Counted from the first letter of the stretch, positions 47,486 to 59,289 are shown. The stretch: DNA of 64,000 nucleotides from Takakia lepidozioides (GCA_030704615.1 CM060732.1:1738001-1802000); one strand, 5' to 3'. The notes: a model not told the origin generated them from the sequence alone. Numbers and translations are program-made.

Positions 47486-47785
47486 ATGTCCACGCCTAGT
47501 AAGAAGCGGTCGACCGCCGAGGCAGCATCACCTCCTCCCACTTGTGCACATTCCAGCCCCGCGGTGCGAAGGAGCCCCCGCCTGGCTCGACTGAATCTGG
47601 TACAGATGGCGTCGGTGCGAGAGGGAAGACAGAGCAGTGGGCGGTCTTCCAGTTCGGATTTTGACACAAGCGACTATAGCATGGGCGACGACGATGAGGT
47701 GGAGGACAGTTCGGCGGAAATTGCACCTCCATCTGCAGAGTCTTTCCAAAAGGTGCGCAAACGGCACAAACCCGCTACGCATGAG
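47486..47785 (+). CDS. Hypothetical first exon, Ser/basic/acidic protein
   Basis: An ATG frame of exactly 100 codons (start MSTPSKKRSTAEAASPPP, then RRSPRLARLNL, SSSSDFDTSDYSMGDDDEVE, VRKRHKPATHE) ends in phase at a strong donor GAG|GTGAGT (47785/47786). Composition suggests a disordered nuclear protein. The sequence after the donor is the tail of the opposite-strand LINE, so the rest of the gene, if any, is cut off or lies elsewhere. It could instead be the 5' part of a mobile element. Confidence 0.35.
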
Positions 47786-47808
47786 GTGAGTTCTACCCCT
47801 ACTTCTGT

Positions 47809-49010
47809 TCATGTTCTATGGGCGTTGAGTTCTCCTGAAACTGAAACTGGGATGCACATATCCATAAAGTTGTTCAATCGGATCTCGTAGTATAGAGGGC
47901 AGTAGAAGAAGAAGTGTTCTTCAGTTTCAATTTCCTTGCTGCGCCCTATGCAAGCTGGACATAGGCGGTCCTCCCGTTGCAGGTTTTCCCATCTGCCAGT
48001 CTCTATCCGTAGGTTGTGGGAACCCACCCTGAACTGCCCCAATGCCCTCAGGAGGGAAGGAGCTAAGGGTGCTGAAAGGTAATTTGGTCTCAAGATTCTA
48101 TCATCGCGGAGCACCAAGAATGTCTCTCGATAGAAGTGGAGCTTTGTTGTGAGATTGGGTAGCATCCAAGTTCTCTTCACATGTAATTCCATAAGCTCTC
48201 TCCGAATGAGTCTGTTGCGGTCATGTGTGGATGTGATGTCCACCTCATCTGGTTCATTGGTAATAGGAAAGTAGTAGAAAGTCCGTTACGTTGAAATAAA
48301 CTGTCCACTCGAGCATACCAGGAGTTCCCGAAACCTGCAGCTTTGAGCCTCATAGATGTTGTGAGGGCCCTTGCTACTAGCCCTTTGGGTGGAAGGGCCT
48401 GCAATCTATTCCTCACAGATTGTAAGCCTGAACTGTGCCTCGGATTGCAATGGTACACATGCGAACTCTGCACCTAGGATCTGAGAGGGAGTTGTGCTCC
48501 TGGCGCCAAGCATTACTTGGAGAAAAGATGACTGTAATGGTTCCAAAATCTTTTCCCACCAGGAGACAGGGACACCAGGTGCCCAGAACTCACAACCATA
48601 GATGGTAGCAGGGCTGACGACGGTGTCAAACAGACACTTTTTGGTCGGGGGATGCCGCACATGTATTTGCTTGCATTTGGCGTGAAGGCGGACGGAGACC
48701 GCCTTACCTTTAGTCAATCTGTCCAAGGCAGTGGCTGCAAAGTGAAACTTGGGGGAGTGGATAACCAGACCTAGGTAGCGGTATGATTTGACAATCTCAA
48801 TTTCCTGCTGGTTGAAGATGAATCTACGATCAGCCTGGCCATTGAAGACCATGATCTTGGTCTTGCTAAGATTGACTTGCATCCCATAGTCTTTGCAGAA
48901 CTGTTCCAAAATTTAGAGATGGTGTTGCAGAAAGACCGGGGATTGTGCCAAAAGGGCAACATCATCAGCGTAGAGGAGATGTGATTGGGCAGAAAATGAA
49001 GTTAGGCAGA
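47809..49010 (-). pseudogene. LINE reverse transcriptase, C-terminal half (minus copy)
   Basis: Starts at the RT catalytic box HLLYADDVALLAQSP (48985-48940), then a stop, then FCKDYGMQVNLSKTKIMVF, YRYLGLVIH, FDTVVSPATIYGCEFWAPG, and after frame changes a CCHC domain LCPACIGRSKEIETEEHFFF at about 47935-47900. These are typical of plant non-LTR retrotransposons. The 5' half is missing, the usual LINE truncation. Confidence 0.88.
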
Positions 49011-50167
49011 AATGTGCAGTGGTAGCAATCAACGACAGAGGAGAGGGAGGAAGTGATCTTAAGTGGCAGTGGGGTAGCCAAGAGATCCCGGTCCTCCCTT
49101 CCTACACTTACCTAGGCGTAGAGTTTTCCTCCAATTGTAATTGGGATGCACATATATGGAAAGTTGTTCAAACTGGCAAGGGCAAAGCTCTGGGGCTCAC
49201 TAAATTTTTCCACTGCAGAGGGGTCATCTCTGAGGTTAAGAAAACCATGCTTTGTCGCGTTATTAGACCTGCCTTGGAGTACGGATCTGCTATATGGGTT
49301 GATAACTCCAACCAGGCTAAGTCTCTAGAATCCATTCAAGTGGGGGTGCTTAAGGAGTGTATGTCAGCATGGAGAAAACAGCCAATGTGGCTATTCGGGG
49401 GTGAGTTTGGCATCCCATCCTTAAGCTCCCGACGAGATGAATTCAAGGTCAGATGGTGGGGTCAGCTGCAACATATGCCCAACACCAGATATCCTAAGTT
49501 GATCGACTCTAAATCTTGGAAACAGGACCGCCCTGTCAAACAGACTAAGTCTTGGCAGAAGAGAGTAGAAAAGATTCTCAAGGACCTGGACCTGGATCCG
49601 CAAGTCTTGACCCTGCTGGATAAATCTGCCTTAGAGGCTGTAGTGTCTGAAGCCATGTCTGTTGCCATGAGATTGTCTGATGAAAATGAAGTTAGGCAGA
49701 GAACTTCCCTGAACTTGTTTCCAGTCAGTGACATAGGGGTGGAAATTTTGGATGACCTGAAGGGTCCACCCACTCTCGGCACTAGACTGAAATTTAAACT
49801 CAGGGCAGGAAGCCTACCTTTGAACAGCAAACAGAAGCAGATCGGAAAGGGAGAGTGCAATTGTCCGTTGTGTGGGCAATCTGAAGACAGTATTCATTTT
49901 CTGATACGCTGTCCGGGGTTCTCTCACCAAAGAGACGCTCTCTTCAATTCTATCAAGGGAATTGTGCCTGTACCCCTGTTTACCAACTTTGAAAGACTCG
50001 AGGCTGAGCCAAAAGCCCGGGCCCTCTTGAGGCCTAGTTTTTGGGCAAATCACACACAGCAGATTGATGCTTGTGTGAAGGGATTTCTAGAGGATATCTG
50101 GAAAACCCGGATCAATGCTTTATACGAAGGTAAGTCTTACTACCAACGTCATAGGGTCATTGTCTGA
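49011..50167 (+). pseudogene. LINE reverse transcriptase, C-terminal half (plus copy)
   Basis: One open frame of about 380 codons. It begins just after where the RT catalytic box would be (LKWQWGSQEIPVLPSYTYLG, VEFSSNCNWDAHI) and includes CRVIRPALEYGSAIWVDNS. The terminal CCHC zinc domain is CNCPLCGQSEDSIHFLIRC at about 49855-49910. It ends KTRINALYEGKSYYQRH. It belongs to a different LINE family from the minus copy beside it. The long intact frame points to a recent insertion. Confidence 0.9.
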
Positions 50168-50199
50168 CTCACTGCCCGGGGTGCTATCACCATATAGAC

Positions 50200-50390
50200 C
50201 ACCGATATCCAAGCTATCAATTGAATTGTGTCTACACCTGTGTTTACAAACATTGAGAGTCTTTAGGCCTTTTGGGGCTCCGATGTTGGGCTCTGCCATA
50301 CAGCCATTTGCTGATTGTGTGAATAGATGTCCACTCCCTATGTGCAAAACCCAGATGGATGTTCTGTTTCCTGGTAAGTGTGTATGATGG
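50200..50390 (+). repeat. Diverged second copy of the LINE 3' segment
   Basis: GAATTGTGTCTACACCTGTG, TTGAGAGTCT, GCTGATTGTGTGAATAGATG and CCTGGTAAGTGTGT align in order with 49970-50135 of the LINE. Much more diverged than the 46.2-kb copy. Confidence 0.65.
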
Positions 50391-50859
50391 TACTGATGTG
50401 AACCCGCCTACATTATGTTTCTTCACCAATGAATGGCCTTACATGTTATGAGGACATTCTGTCCCTCTCCTTTTCAGTTTTTGGCACTTGCGCTGCAGGG
50501 GAGTGGGTTTGAGGTCAGCCAATCCATAGTTGTGGTTGTGGGATCGTTTGTGCTCTGGTGACGTTGTGTTCAGTAGGACTACAGCTGATGCACCTTGTGT
50601 GTGGGATGTTTTTGGCAGCGGAAGGGGAGTGAAGCTGCAGCAAAGCACTCACAGCCACCACACAATGCCAACCAACACCAACCTTGGCACCCACCCCCTG
50701 CCACATGGTCTCCACAACAGAGTGCACCATGGGGAGCCCCCCTGCTTCGGGGTCGTGGCGCTGGCTTCCTGATGCTGGCACGTCACAATGGGGGCCTCCC
50801 ACATCTCCATACGACCCTCCCCCCTCCAGTCACCCCCCACAACGTATGACGGCGCTGCT

Positions 50860-51417
50860 CCAGAGCATGGGGGCAGGAAACGGACATCAGAGCTGAGGAA
50901 GGAACGACGCAATGCCATGAAACAATGGAAGGAGATGGAGAGGGAAGGGTGGCTACACGGCTAAAGCGCCACAAGGTGGAGGTGCATGGAAATGGAGTCA
51001 TCAATGTTGGCTGCGAAGGTAAGGAACACTGGCAGCGTGATTTGCGTGGCCTGGCATTGCGTTACCTTGATCAAGCGTACAAGACATTGACCAGCAGTCC
51101 AGAGTGCCATGTCAACAGTAATAGAGGGCATAAATGGAATGTACGAGTACAGACCTATCCCTGCCAATCGTGATTTTATAGTGAAGCAATGTGGGAAGAT
51201 AATGAAAGGAGAAAGAGCAAAACTGAAAGATAAATGGGCAAAGACTGGTGTGAGGCCAATGAACACTGAACCCGCCTATTGGGATAAGCTTGTTGCCTAC
51301 TGGGAGTCCCCTCGTGGACTTGCAAAGGCTGAAGGGATGAAGCAAGCGCGTGCTTGTGTCACGAACCCTCGCGTTGGGGCCGGGCAGGAGTTGCAGGCCA
51401 AGCAGCCCGTTTGGTAA
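50860..51417 (+). pseudogene. Plant transposase (Transposase_24, Ptta/EnSpm) fragment
   Basis: RKRTSELRKERRNAMKQWK at about 50877 is followed by stops. The clearest part is 51109-51417: EYRPIPANRDFIVKQCGKIM, KLKDKWAKTGVRPMNTEPAY, WDKLVAYWESPRGLAKAEGM. W..LV.YW.SP....K is the hallmark of the Transposase_24 family, accessory proteins of CACTA-type elements. A P/H-rich stretch upstream (50590-50870) may be its N-terminus. Not continuous with the TNP2 gene at 41.4-45.4 kb. Confidence 0.6.
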
Positions 51418-51419
51418 TC

Positions 51420-52905
51420 TCCTCACCCCCTTCTCATTGCTCCTACGTTGTGGCATGTTCTGATGGAAGAGACACCCACGAGTGGGTTTTATTGCTTGTG
51501 CAGAATTAGTTGTTATGTGATATGCAGGGCAGTGCTTTGTTCATATGCTCCTGGCATTTTGTACTGACAGTGTGTGGATGGGCAAATACAGAAAAGACGC
51601 AAAGCGCGGAGCCCGTCACTGTCCGAGCTCGGGGCGGAGCAAAAGAACTATGCGACTGGCACCCCATCAGAGTCTGTTTTGAGCCAGGTATGTTTTGAAG
51701 TCCGGTTTCCATTCATGAATCTGTTGTTGTACTAAGATTTGGTGGGTATGTGGGGCCCCCACGCATGGTACACGAGGGGTGTTATGCCAAACCCAGCATC
51801 TCCGAATGCCTGAAATCCTGCACATTCGGCCTCTTCTTCTGGTTTTTAACAGTACGGGTGGTTTGTATGCGTAGGGAGCGGGGAACTCAATGGCAGCCCG
51901 CATCGGGGCCCTGGAGAGGCTTGCGGCTCTCTCTGCGGAGCGGGAGAGTCAAATTAGTGCGAATGGCGGCACCGACGATGGGCCAGCTAGAACATCCTGT
52001 AGTCATCAACTCTAGGCTTGGTTCAGGCAGTAATTGCTTGGGCAAGTGGGGTAGGGGACTTAAGGGCCATTCACAGATGATGGACTTCTTCTTGCTTTGC
52101 GGAGACAATAGTGGGTAGCGAAGATGAAGTGGAGATGGTGACATGAGGGAGAGGCTTGGGCTTTAAGCTGCAGATTTCATATTTCGTGTAGGTGAAGGAT
52201 TATACCGACGGGGAAGTAAAATTGACGGATTTTGGGTCACCTCTCTATTTTCGTGTTTGGAATCACAACTGCATAATGCATCAGTCCCTGCGTCGTTGTC
52301 AGTAGGGAAATCTGATTGCAGTTCGGGTCAGACTGAGCATGTAAAGGGTGTAGGTGCAATAGCTGGGAAATCAGGGCATGTATGTAGCATCGAGGCATCA
52401 CTCAAACCACTTAGTGGGGGGGGGGGGGGGGGACTTCATATTGCATAGATGGAGGATTAGGATGCATCTGTAGAGGACAACATTGTTAACTCTATTCTAG
52501 TGATCGGTGGAACCCGCAGCTCGTGCGTAACGGATGAGTGTTATTGGATCTGACCCTTTGGACTTGAGGGGTAAAAGAAGTGAGAGTGAGAGAGATTGAG
52601 GTGATGCCGGATAGGTCTGGGTAGTTCGATCAAGCCGGTTGACGGGGTGGTGCCATGAACACCAGTGGGTGACGGTTCTCTACGGGCTATGCCCACCTTT
52701 CAAGGGAGCATCTGTGAAGGCAAATCTGGATACTTTGTAGCATACGTGATCACATGCAAGGCGGTTAATGATCAGTGATGGATGTGTGTCCTACCTATGT
52801 CTTCCCTTTCATTGAGGCATGGGTGAGACGAGATGATACTCTGGTGACTTAATGTGAATGTTGTGGGGAATGATTTTGCCCCTTTCTTTCACACCACAGT
52901 CTCCG
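51420..52905. other. Unassigned; includes G17 tract
   Basis: Short frames only. A stretch near 51895-51960 (RIGALERLAALSAERESQIS) could be a coiled end of the Transposase_24 protein. G17 at 52416-52432. Nothing else recognised. Confidence 0.3.
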
Positions 52906-52907
52906 AA

Positions 52908-53820
52908 CAGTGGAGACAACGATCTTGAAAACCAATAACCACGATCTTGAAATAAAGCCAAAGCTTTATACAAAGCGAAATCATCCGATGTTGTGCTTAT
53001 CTCTATCATCCTACTTGAGCATGTGCACGAGTTTGTGGTGATGGCGTTCAAGGGGAGGGAGAACCCAGTTGTCTGTCTCTCTCCTCATTTTAGATTCCGA
53101 GCTGCTTTCTCAAGCTTTTGGATTTTTTTCAATGATATTCGATTTCGTCAAGGAATCGAGGATGTCACCAAAGAAGTTTAGTATGTGCCTAATCTGAGGT
53201 TCTGTAGAAGCTATCTGATGTATCTAGATGTCAACGTTGTCTCCTGATCACAGTGGAGACAACGACCTTGAAACCAATAACCACGATCTTCAAATAAGGC
53301 CAAAATCTTATACAAAGCAAAATCATCTGATGTTGTGCTTATCTCTACCATCCTACCTGAGCACGTGCGCGAGTTTTTTTTGTGATGAAGAGTATTGCAC
53401 CCATTGACCCCTCTCTCGTATCCTTGTTTTTTTTTAAATCCCCTTCAAGGGATAGAGAAAAAGTGCTCACCTTTGTTTGTCATAGCTTTCTGGCCTTTGA
53501 GCCCACTCTCATCTGAGGTTCTCTCTAGAAATTATCTGATGTATCTAGATGTCAACGTTGTCTCTTGACAGTGGATGCCTGCTATGACTTAGGTGATTAT
53601 GTCAAACAACTCCCACAAAGGCAACGACGTGCAACTGGAGCAAGTGATGCAAATCGGCACCAAGACTCTACGCTATGTAAATCACATGGAGGTGGAAATG
53701 TTAATGGGATCTCATCCGATATACAAAGCAAAATTATCCGATGTTGTGCTTCTCTCTACCATCTTACCTGAGCATGTGCGCGCGTTTTTCTGTGACGAAG
53801 AGTATTGCACCGATTGCAAT
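52908..53820 (+). repeat. Tandem leader repeats, about 343 and 318 bp, plus a partial third
   Basis: Units start CAGTGGAGACAAC (52908, 53251) and CAGTGGATG (53569). They share ATCATC[CT]GATGTTGTGCTT, TGAGCA[CT]GTGC[GA]CGAG near the middle and GATGTATCTAGATGTCAACG at the end (53217-53236, 53539-53557). The third unit runs into the gag reading frame of the gypsy element. The unit end also closes the 3' LTR at 59264. Confidence 0.8.
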
Positions 53821-54880
53821 TGCGTGATTCTTCTTCAACATATTACGAGAAAGATCAGCATGCCCGAGAAATTTGATCGGACGAGAACAAGAACCATACG
53901 AGTCCCTACTGCAACAGCTCCTACAACAACGGTTCCTCTTCAACAGATTACGAGAGAACCAAATATCAGCATTCCCGAGAAATTTGATGGGACGATATCA
54001 AGATTTCGCGGTTTTGTTCAACAAGTACGACTGTTCCTACGACTATATCCACAACGCTACCCCGATGAAGGTATTCAAGTGGGATTCGTGGGCACCCTTC
54101 TATCAGGCAATGCCCTATCTTGGTTTGCACCACTATTAGAAAAAAAATCGCATTTACTATACAATTTTGAAGCATTGATGTCCGAGTTCACTGCAACGTT
54201 TGGAGAGAATGATAGAGAGAGAGTTGCAAAGACAAAGATGCGAAATCTTCGACAAGGAGCACGTCATGCTTCCGTTTATGTTGCCAAATTTCGACAACTT
54301 GCGTGCGACCTCGACTGGAATGAGAAGAGCCTCATTAGTCAGTTTCGATGTGGGCTAAAAGATGTTGTAAAAGATTTGTTGCTGACAATGCCAAACATGA
54401 GTACACTGAGCGAATTCATCACCCAAGTCATTGCATGCGATAATCATTTGTTCGAAAGACGTCAAGAGAAGCGATCTGGATGGTTGACGATGCATTATGC
54501 CGCTGCTACTACGGCACCAAACACAACGATCCATCAGACATCCGGTAGTGACCTATGCAGATTGATGCTGTCCGATTCAAGCCATTAACGCCACAAGAAA
54601 AACAAAGACAACGTTCGAATGGATTATGCCTCTATTGTAGAGAAGAAGATCACATATCATTAAACTGCCCTAACAAGAGAAGATTCAAAGCTCGGGGGCG
54701 CAACTCAAGTGTTCGATACGAGAAGGTCGGAAAACGAAGATGTCTAGTCACAATAGGGACTATGCAGCTGGACATCACAAATTCCACACCAAAAAAATGT
54801 CTCTTTCTACCTCCAGACCCTACACCTTGCCTCACAATTCCGGTAAAATCAGAGTGCAAAATCGAGATATCTCTGTAGAG
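53593..54880 (+). pseudogene. Chromovirus gag
   Basis: The capsid domain reads PEKFDGTISRFRGFVQQVRL, FVGTLLSGNALSWFAPLLEK, FTATFGENDRERVAKTKMRN, LRQGARHASVYVAKFRQLAC, FRCGLKDVVKDLLL. After a frame change at about 54570 the zinc knuckle CLYCREEDHISLNC follows (54628-54670). A small internal duplication repeats PEKFD (53845-53881 and 53946-53992). The first codons lie in the leader repeat, so the true start is uncertain. Confidence 0.88.
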
Positions 54881-55200
54881 GCACTTTTGGACTCAGGGGC
54901 TTCAGCATGTTTTATTGATAAAAACTTTGTGAAGCAACACAATTTAACGTTCGTAAGGAACTCTCGACCCCCGTTGAAGTCATCGATGGACCGGTTAACA
55001 TTAGGAAATGTTGACCATGAAACTCGACCACTTGAAGTGAAGCTTGAAGATCAAGCATCACATATTATTTCAACGTCATCCAGTCTTCAACGAATCATGT
55101 GATCCTTGGACTTCCCTGGTTCGTACTTCACAATCCTGACATCGACTGACGATCATGAAAAATTTCTGCAAGACAAAAATGTAGAAATATCAAAGGTATT
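54790..55200 (+). pseudogene. Chromovirus protease
   Basis: VQNRDISVEALLDSGASACF (54860-54920) carries the catalytic DSGA. IDKNFVKQHN and a broken VILGLPW (near 55100) close the domain. A frame change lies at about 55085. Confidence 0.85.
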
Positions 55201-55230
55201 CAAACCCTGTTCCTTGGAGCTAGAGCTTTA

Positions 55231-55968
55231 ATGAGAGCTACCAAAATGGATGCAACATTTGCACTTTATGCGACTCCGATCAAGACCACAACACACAAAG
55301 GTACTTCAACATTACCCACTCAATATCAAAATTTCAAGGTTGTCTTCAAGAAGAAAAATGCAGACATATTGCCAGAACATCAACCTTATGACTGTGCAAT
55401 TGAGTTACAAGAAGGAGCCCAACCACCATTCGGCCCAATCTATAACTTATCCCAGACGGAGTTGGTTGCATTACGTGAGTACATTGATGAAAATTTGTCG
55501 AAGAACTTCATCCGACATTCAAAATCACCTGCGGGGGCGCCTATCTTGTTTGCGAAAAAGAAGGACGGATCATTACGCATGTGTGTAGACTACCGCGGTC
55601 TCAACAAAATCACAATTAAGAATCGTTATCCATTGCCGCCGATTTCTGGGCTTCTCGACCAGCTGGGACGAGCGAAGATTTTCACCAAAATTGACTTGAG
55701 AGGAGCTTATAACCTTGTACGGATAAAAGAAGGAAACGAATGGAAAACAGCTTTTCGAACAAGGTATGGACATTTTGAATATAGTGTTATGCCTTTCGGT
55801 CTTACAAATGCTCCAACAATTTTTCAACATATGATGAATGACATCTTTCTAGAATTTTTAGATAACTTTGTAGTCATCTATTTGGACGACATTTTGATAT
55901 TTTCACAGAATGAAGAAGAACATGGCCGCCATATACGCCTTGTCCTTGATAAATTAAAAGAAAGATGA
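55231..55968 (+). pseudogene. Chromovirus reverse transcriptase
   Basis: [100 protein letters not shown] and the catalytic box [11 protein letters not shown] (55870-55902). It stops at 55966 in what should be KERKLYVKLEKC. Confidence 0.93.
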
Positions 55969-55980
55969 CTATATGTCAAG

Positions 55981-56672
55981 TTGGAAAAATATCTTTTTCA
56001 TCAATCTGAGGTCGAATTTCTGGGCTACATTATTTCCGACAAATACGTCTTTATGGATCAGAAGAAAATACAAACCATCATCGAGTGGATTAAACCAACT
56101 TCAGTCCGAGACATACAATGTTTTCTGGGATTTGCAAATTTCTATAGAATCTTCATCAATGACTACTCCAAAATTGCTGCACCATTGACACAACTCACAG
56201 GGAATGACAAATTTGTATGGGACGAGAAGGCTGACCAGGCATTTGAAAGGCTAAAGCATGCATTTACAACGGCTCCAATACTGGTAAATGCAGACCCATC
56301 TAAACCATTCTTTTTGGAAGCAGATGCATCGGACTTTGCACTTGGGGCTATACTCTCTCAATACGGTACGGATGGCCGACTTCACCCTGTTGGTTTTCGT
56401 TCTCGCAAATTTTCCGCTGCAGAGATCAATTATGAATCCATAACAAATAATTTCTAGCGATCATCGATGCTTTTGAGGAGTGGCGTTATCTATTGGAGGG
56501 AGCTAAACATCAGGTCATTGTCTACACCGATAACAAAAACCTCGAATATTTTATGAGTGCTCGTGTTTTGAATCGACGTCAAGCAAGATGGGGTATGTTA
56601 CTAGCAAGGTTTGATTTTGTTATTACCTATCGACCCGGACATCTTCAAGAAAAACCCGATGCTCTTTCTTGA
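55981..56672 (+). pseudogene. Chromovirus RNase H
   Basis: EVEFLGYIISDK, FLGFANFYRIFINDYSKIAA, then LEADASDFALGAILSQYGTD and PVGFRSRKFSAAEINYESIT. A frame break at 56455 is followed by [20 protein letters not shown] and [18 protein letters not shown]. The catalytic acidic positions are visible. Confidence 0.9.
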
Positions 56673-56929
56673 CGATCGTATCTTGCGCCGAAAAAAAGAG
56701 AGGCAACTTTCGACCACCATCATCTTGAAACCAGCAAATCTCCAATAAAATATGCTATCCATGTCCACCTATGACGATGCAGAGATCATAAAGGAGATTC
56801 AGGAAACACTGAAGAGCGACCAATTTGCTACGACACTATGAAGTCAACTAAATCGACCTCAAGACAACCCACACGTTACAAACGACTTCGAATTCAAAGA
56901 TGACTTATTTTATTTCAATGGATTTCTCT

Positions 56930-57900
56930 ATATACCTCCAGGACCTACACGACTTTGAATTCTTCAAACATGTCATGATCTTCCGGCTGCAGGACATTTC
57001 GGTTACAACAAAACAATGGAATTGATATCCAAGGACTATTGATGGCCGCAGATGTGGAAACTCGTGAAAGAATTTATAAAATCTTGCGACACGTGTGCTA
57101 GAGCGAAGGGACCACGACATCAACGTTACGGCCTTCTTCAACCATTACCCATTCCCAAGGGTTCATGGTCGTCCGTGTCTATGGACTTTATTACGGACCT
57201 TCCAATTTCCAAGACTATCGATTCAATCCTTGTTATTGTAGATTGTTTTACGAAGATGACACATTTCATTTCATGTAATAAGACGGTTACCGGCGAGGAA
57301 ACTGCAAGACTCTTCCTCAATAATATCTATCGCATTCATGGACTCCCGAATGACATCGTACCTGATCGAGAACCACAGTTCATATCAAATTTCTGGAGGG
57401 GATTATTTCACATATTGGATACTAAGATCAACCTCTCTATAGCTAATCATCCACAGACTGATGGTCAAACCGAACGCGTAAACCAGATTTTGGAGCAGTA
57501 TCTTCGCTGTACGATAAATTATCACCAAGATAATTGGACGGACCTTCTGTCACTGGCTGAGTTTGCCTACAACAACACTATACATTCTTCGACCAAGCAA
57601 ACTCCATTTTTCTCCAATTATGGTCATCATCCTCGAGCAAACCCTTTCCACATAAAGACTGTTGGAAGCCCTGCTACAGAAAACCTTGCTACTGATCTTG
57701 CTATGATTCACAAGGAGCTGACATTCCACCTAGCAGAAGCTCAAAAACAATACAAGGAGTATGCAGATCAACATCGCCAACTCCAACCCCAGTTCAAGGT
57801 CATCGTGTGTGGCTTCTTCGACGAGATATACAAACCTCGTGATCATCAAGGAAGTTGGATTATCAACGTCTGGGACCATTCAAAATTATTCGACAAATAA
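56930..57900 (+). pseudogene. Chromovirus integrase
   Basis: The zinc-binding region is broken (CHDLPAAGHFGYNKTMELIS around 56965 in one frame; CDTCARAKGPRHQRYG at 57085). Core: SMDFITDLPISKTIDSILVI, DREPQFISNFWRGL (usually SDRGPQF) and ANHPQTDGQTERVNQILEQY. All three catalytic acids (DFI, DRE, TERVN) are present. Frame change near 57860. Confidence 0.92.
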
Positions 57901-58235
57901 ATCCGGTCAGTTTTCGGCTTGAACTTCCACGAAGTATGCGTATCCACCCAGTCTTCCATGTCTCATTATTAGAGTTGTATCATCACTCAAGTATCCCCGG
58001 ACGAGTTTCTGTACCACCTCCACCGATTGAAGTCAATCAGAAAATTGAGTATGAAATCGACGAAGTTCTAGACTCTCGCATCAAGTATAAACGTCTTGAG
58101 TATTTCGTACATTGGAAAGGCTACGACATCAGCGAACAAACGTGGGAACCTTCATCCAACCTCGCCAATGCATCTGACAAAGTCCAAGAGTTTCAGCAAC
58201 GATATCCAACTAAGCCCCGAGCTACACGTCAATAA
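57855..58235 (+). pseudogene. Integrase C-terminus with chromodomain
   Basis: [20 protein letters not shown] and [14 protein letters not shown] are the GPY/F module. [36 protein letters not shown] is a chromodomain, which in chromoviruses directs insertion to marked chromatin. It reads open for 126 codons to a stop at 58233. Confidence 0.93.
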
Positions 58236-58387
58236 GACGTCACAACGATGATGTCAGCCAAGTTAGCTTCAAGATGAAGACTCCACATTCAGTGTACCTG
58301 ATATACGCTAAGAAGAGAGGTTCTCCAACTCTAAGCAAGTCCGAGTTTTTACTGCTCCTCGAGGAACTCGGCGCTAGAGAAGGGGAT

Positions 58388-59264
58388 GATGTCACGGACA
58401 TAGCCCAGAGGAACTTACCAGGAGTAAATACCAGAAGTTACAAAGTTACCATGTTACCAAAAGATACCATGATTTATCGTGATTTACCATGAGTTACTGT
58501 GAGTTACCAAGCTGTCTCATATTCTCAGTACAATACACCTCACCCAAAGTACAAGCCATACACGATAGCTACCAAGTTAACCGGAAATTTACCAAATTAC
58601 CGAAAGTAACTTGGGAAACTGCTCAGGAAGCTTCATTTGGAGGAAACTTCTTCATCAAGATACCTCCTTTGTTTGAGGAAACTTCTCCATCAAGAAACCT
58701 CCATTGGGGAAGCTTCTTATGGAACTTCCTAGTAGCCAATATATATAGAAGGCGAGACTGGACACTTCTCGGGCTCTTGCTTGCAGCACCCGCACTCCGT
58801 TATCTCGTTGCATGGTTCGTCATGTGCACGGGTAGTCACTTAACTCATATTCCGTGCATACTTCATGGCAGTGATCCTTGGCTACTTTGCTTACTTGTGC
58901 AATCTATCAACACAAGTTCAAGCTACTCTTGTTTCCAGTCTCAGTACTCTAGTTCAGCTTCCAGTATTCTAGCCCAGTTTCCAGTATCTGGCACTTTAGT
59001 CCAGTTTCCAACATTCCGGTATTCAAGTCGCATTCCAGTATCTTGTACTCTTGTCCATTGTTATAAAGATCTTCTTGATTCATGTTTACCCATCATGCAT
59101 TCGGCCACGCTGACCTTGACTTCTTGTCTAGTCTTGTACCTCTAGTCTGATCCCTTGTTTGTGTTCAGTCATGTTCTCGTCCTTGACATATGCCACCAAA
59201 GAAGTTTAGTATGCACCTAATCCGCGGTTCTGTAGAAGTTATCTGATGTATCTAGATGTCAACG
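58388..59264 (+). repeat. Chromovirus 3' LTR
   Basis: Starts TGATGTCACGGAC after a polypurine stretch. It holds repeated ACCATG/GAGTTACC words at 58440-58510 and a TATATATAG box at 58740, and ends near GATGTCA (59261). The end segment matches 53166-53236. Confidence 0.7.
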
Positions 59265-59289
59265 TATTGTATTGTATTGTATTGTATTG
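59265..59289. repeat. (TATTG)n microsatellite
   Basis: Five copies of TATTG right after the LTR end, followed by related AT/TTG-rich sequence to 59360. Confidence 0.85.

Larger units (their letters stand above)
53590..59264 (+). mobile_element. Ty3/gypsy chromovirus, degenerate
   Basis: Order: gag with zinc knuckle, protease, RT (YLDD), RNase H, integrase, chromodomain, then a 3' LTR starting TGATGTCACGG at 58388 after the purine run AGAGAAGGGGA. Only the last 71 bp of the LTR are seen on the 5' side (53166-53236 against 59194-59264), so the 5' LTR is mostly lost or rearranged into tandem repeats. Several stops and frame changes. Confidence 0.9.

Noticed and set aside
47378-47890. The whole 170-codon plus-strand frame as one gene
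   Set aside because: Its end is antisense to the LINE zinc-knuckle region; only the part before the donor at 47785 is kept as a candidate exon.
58440-58600. Repeated GTTACCA/GAGTTACC words as a possible CRISPR-like array
   Set aside because: Spacing is irregular and the words lie inside a retrotransposon LTR of a eukaryote.
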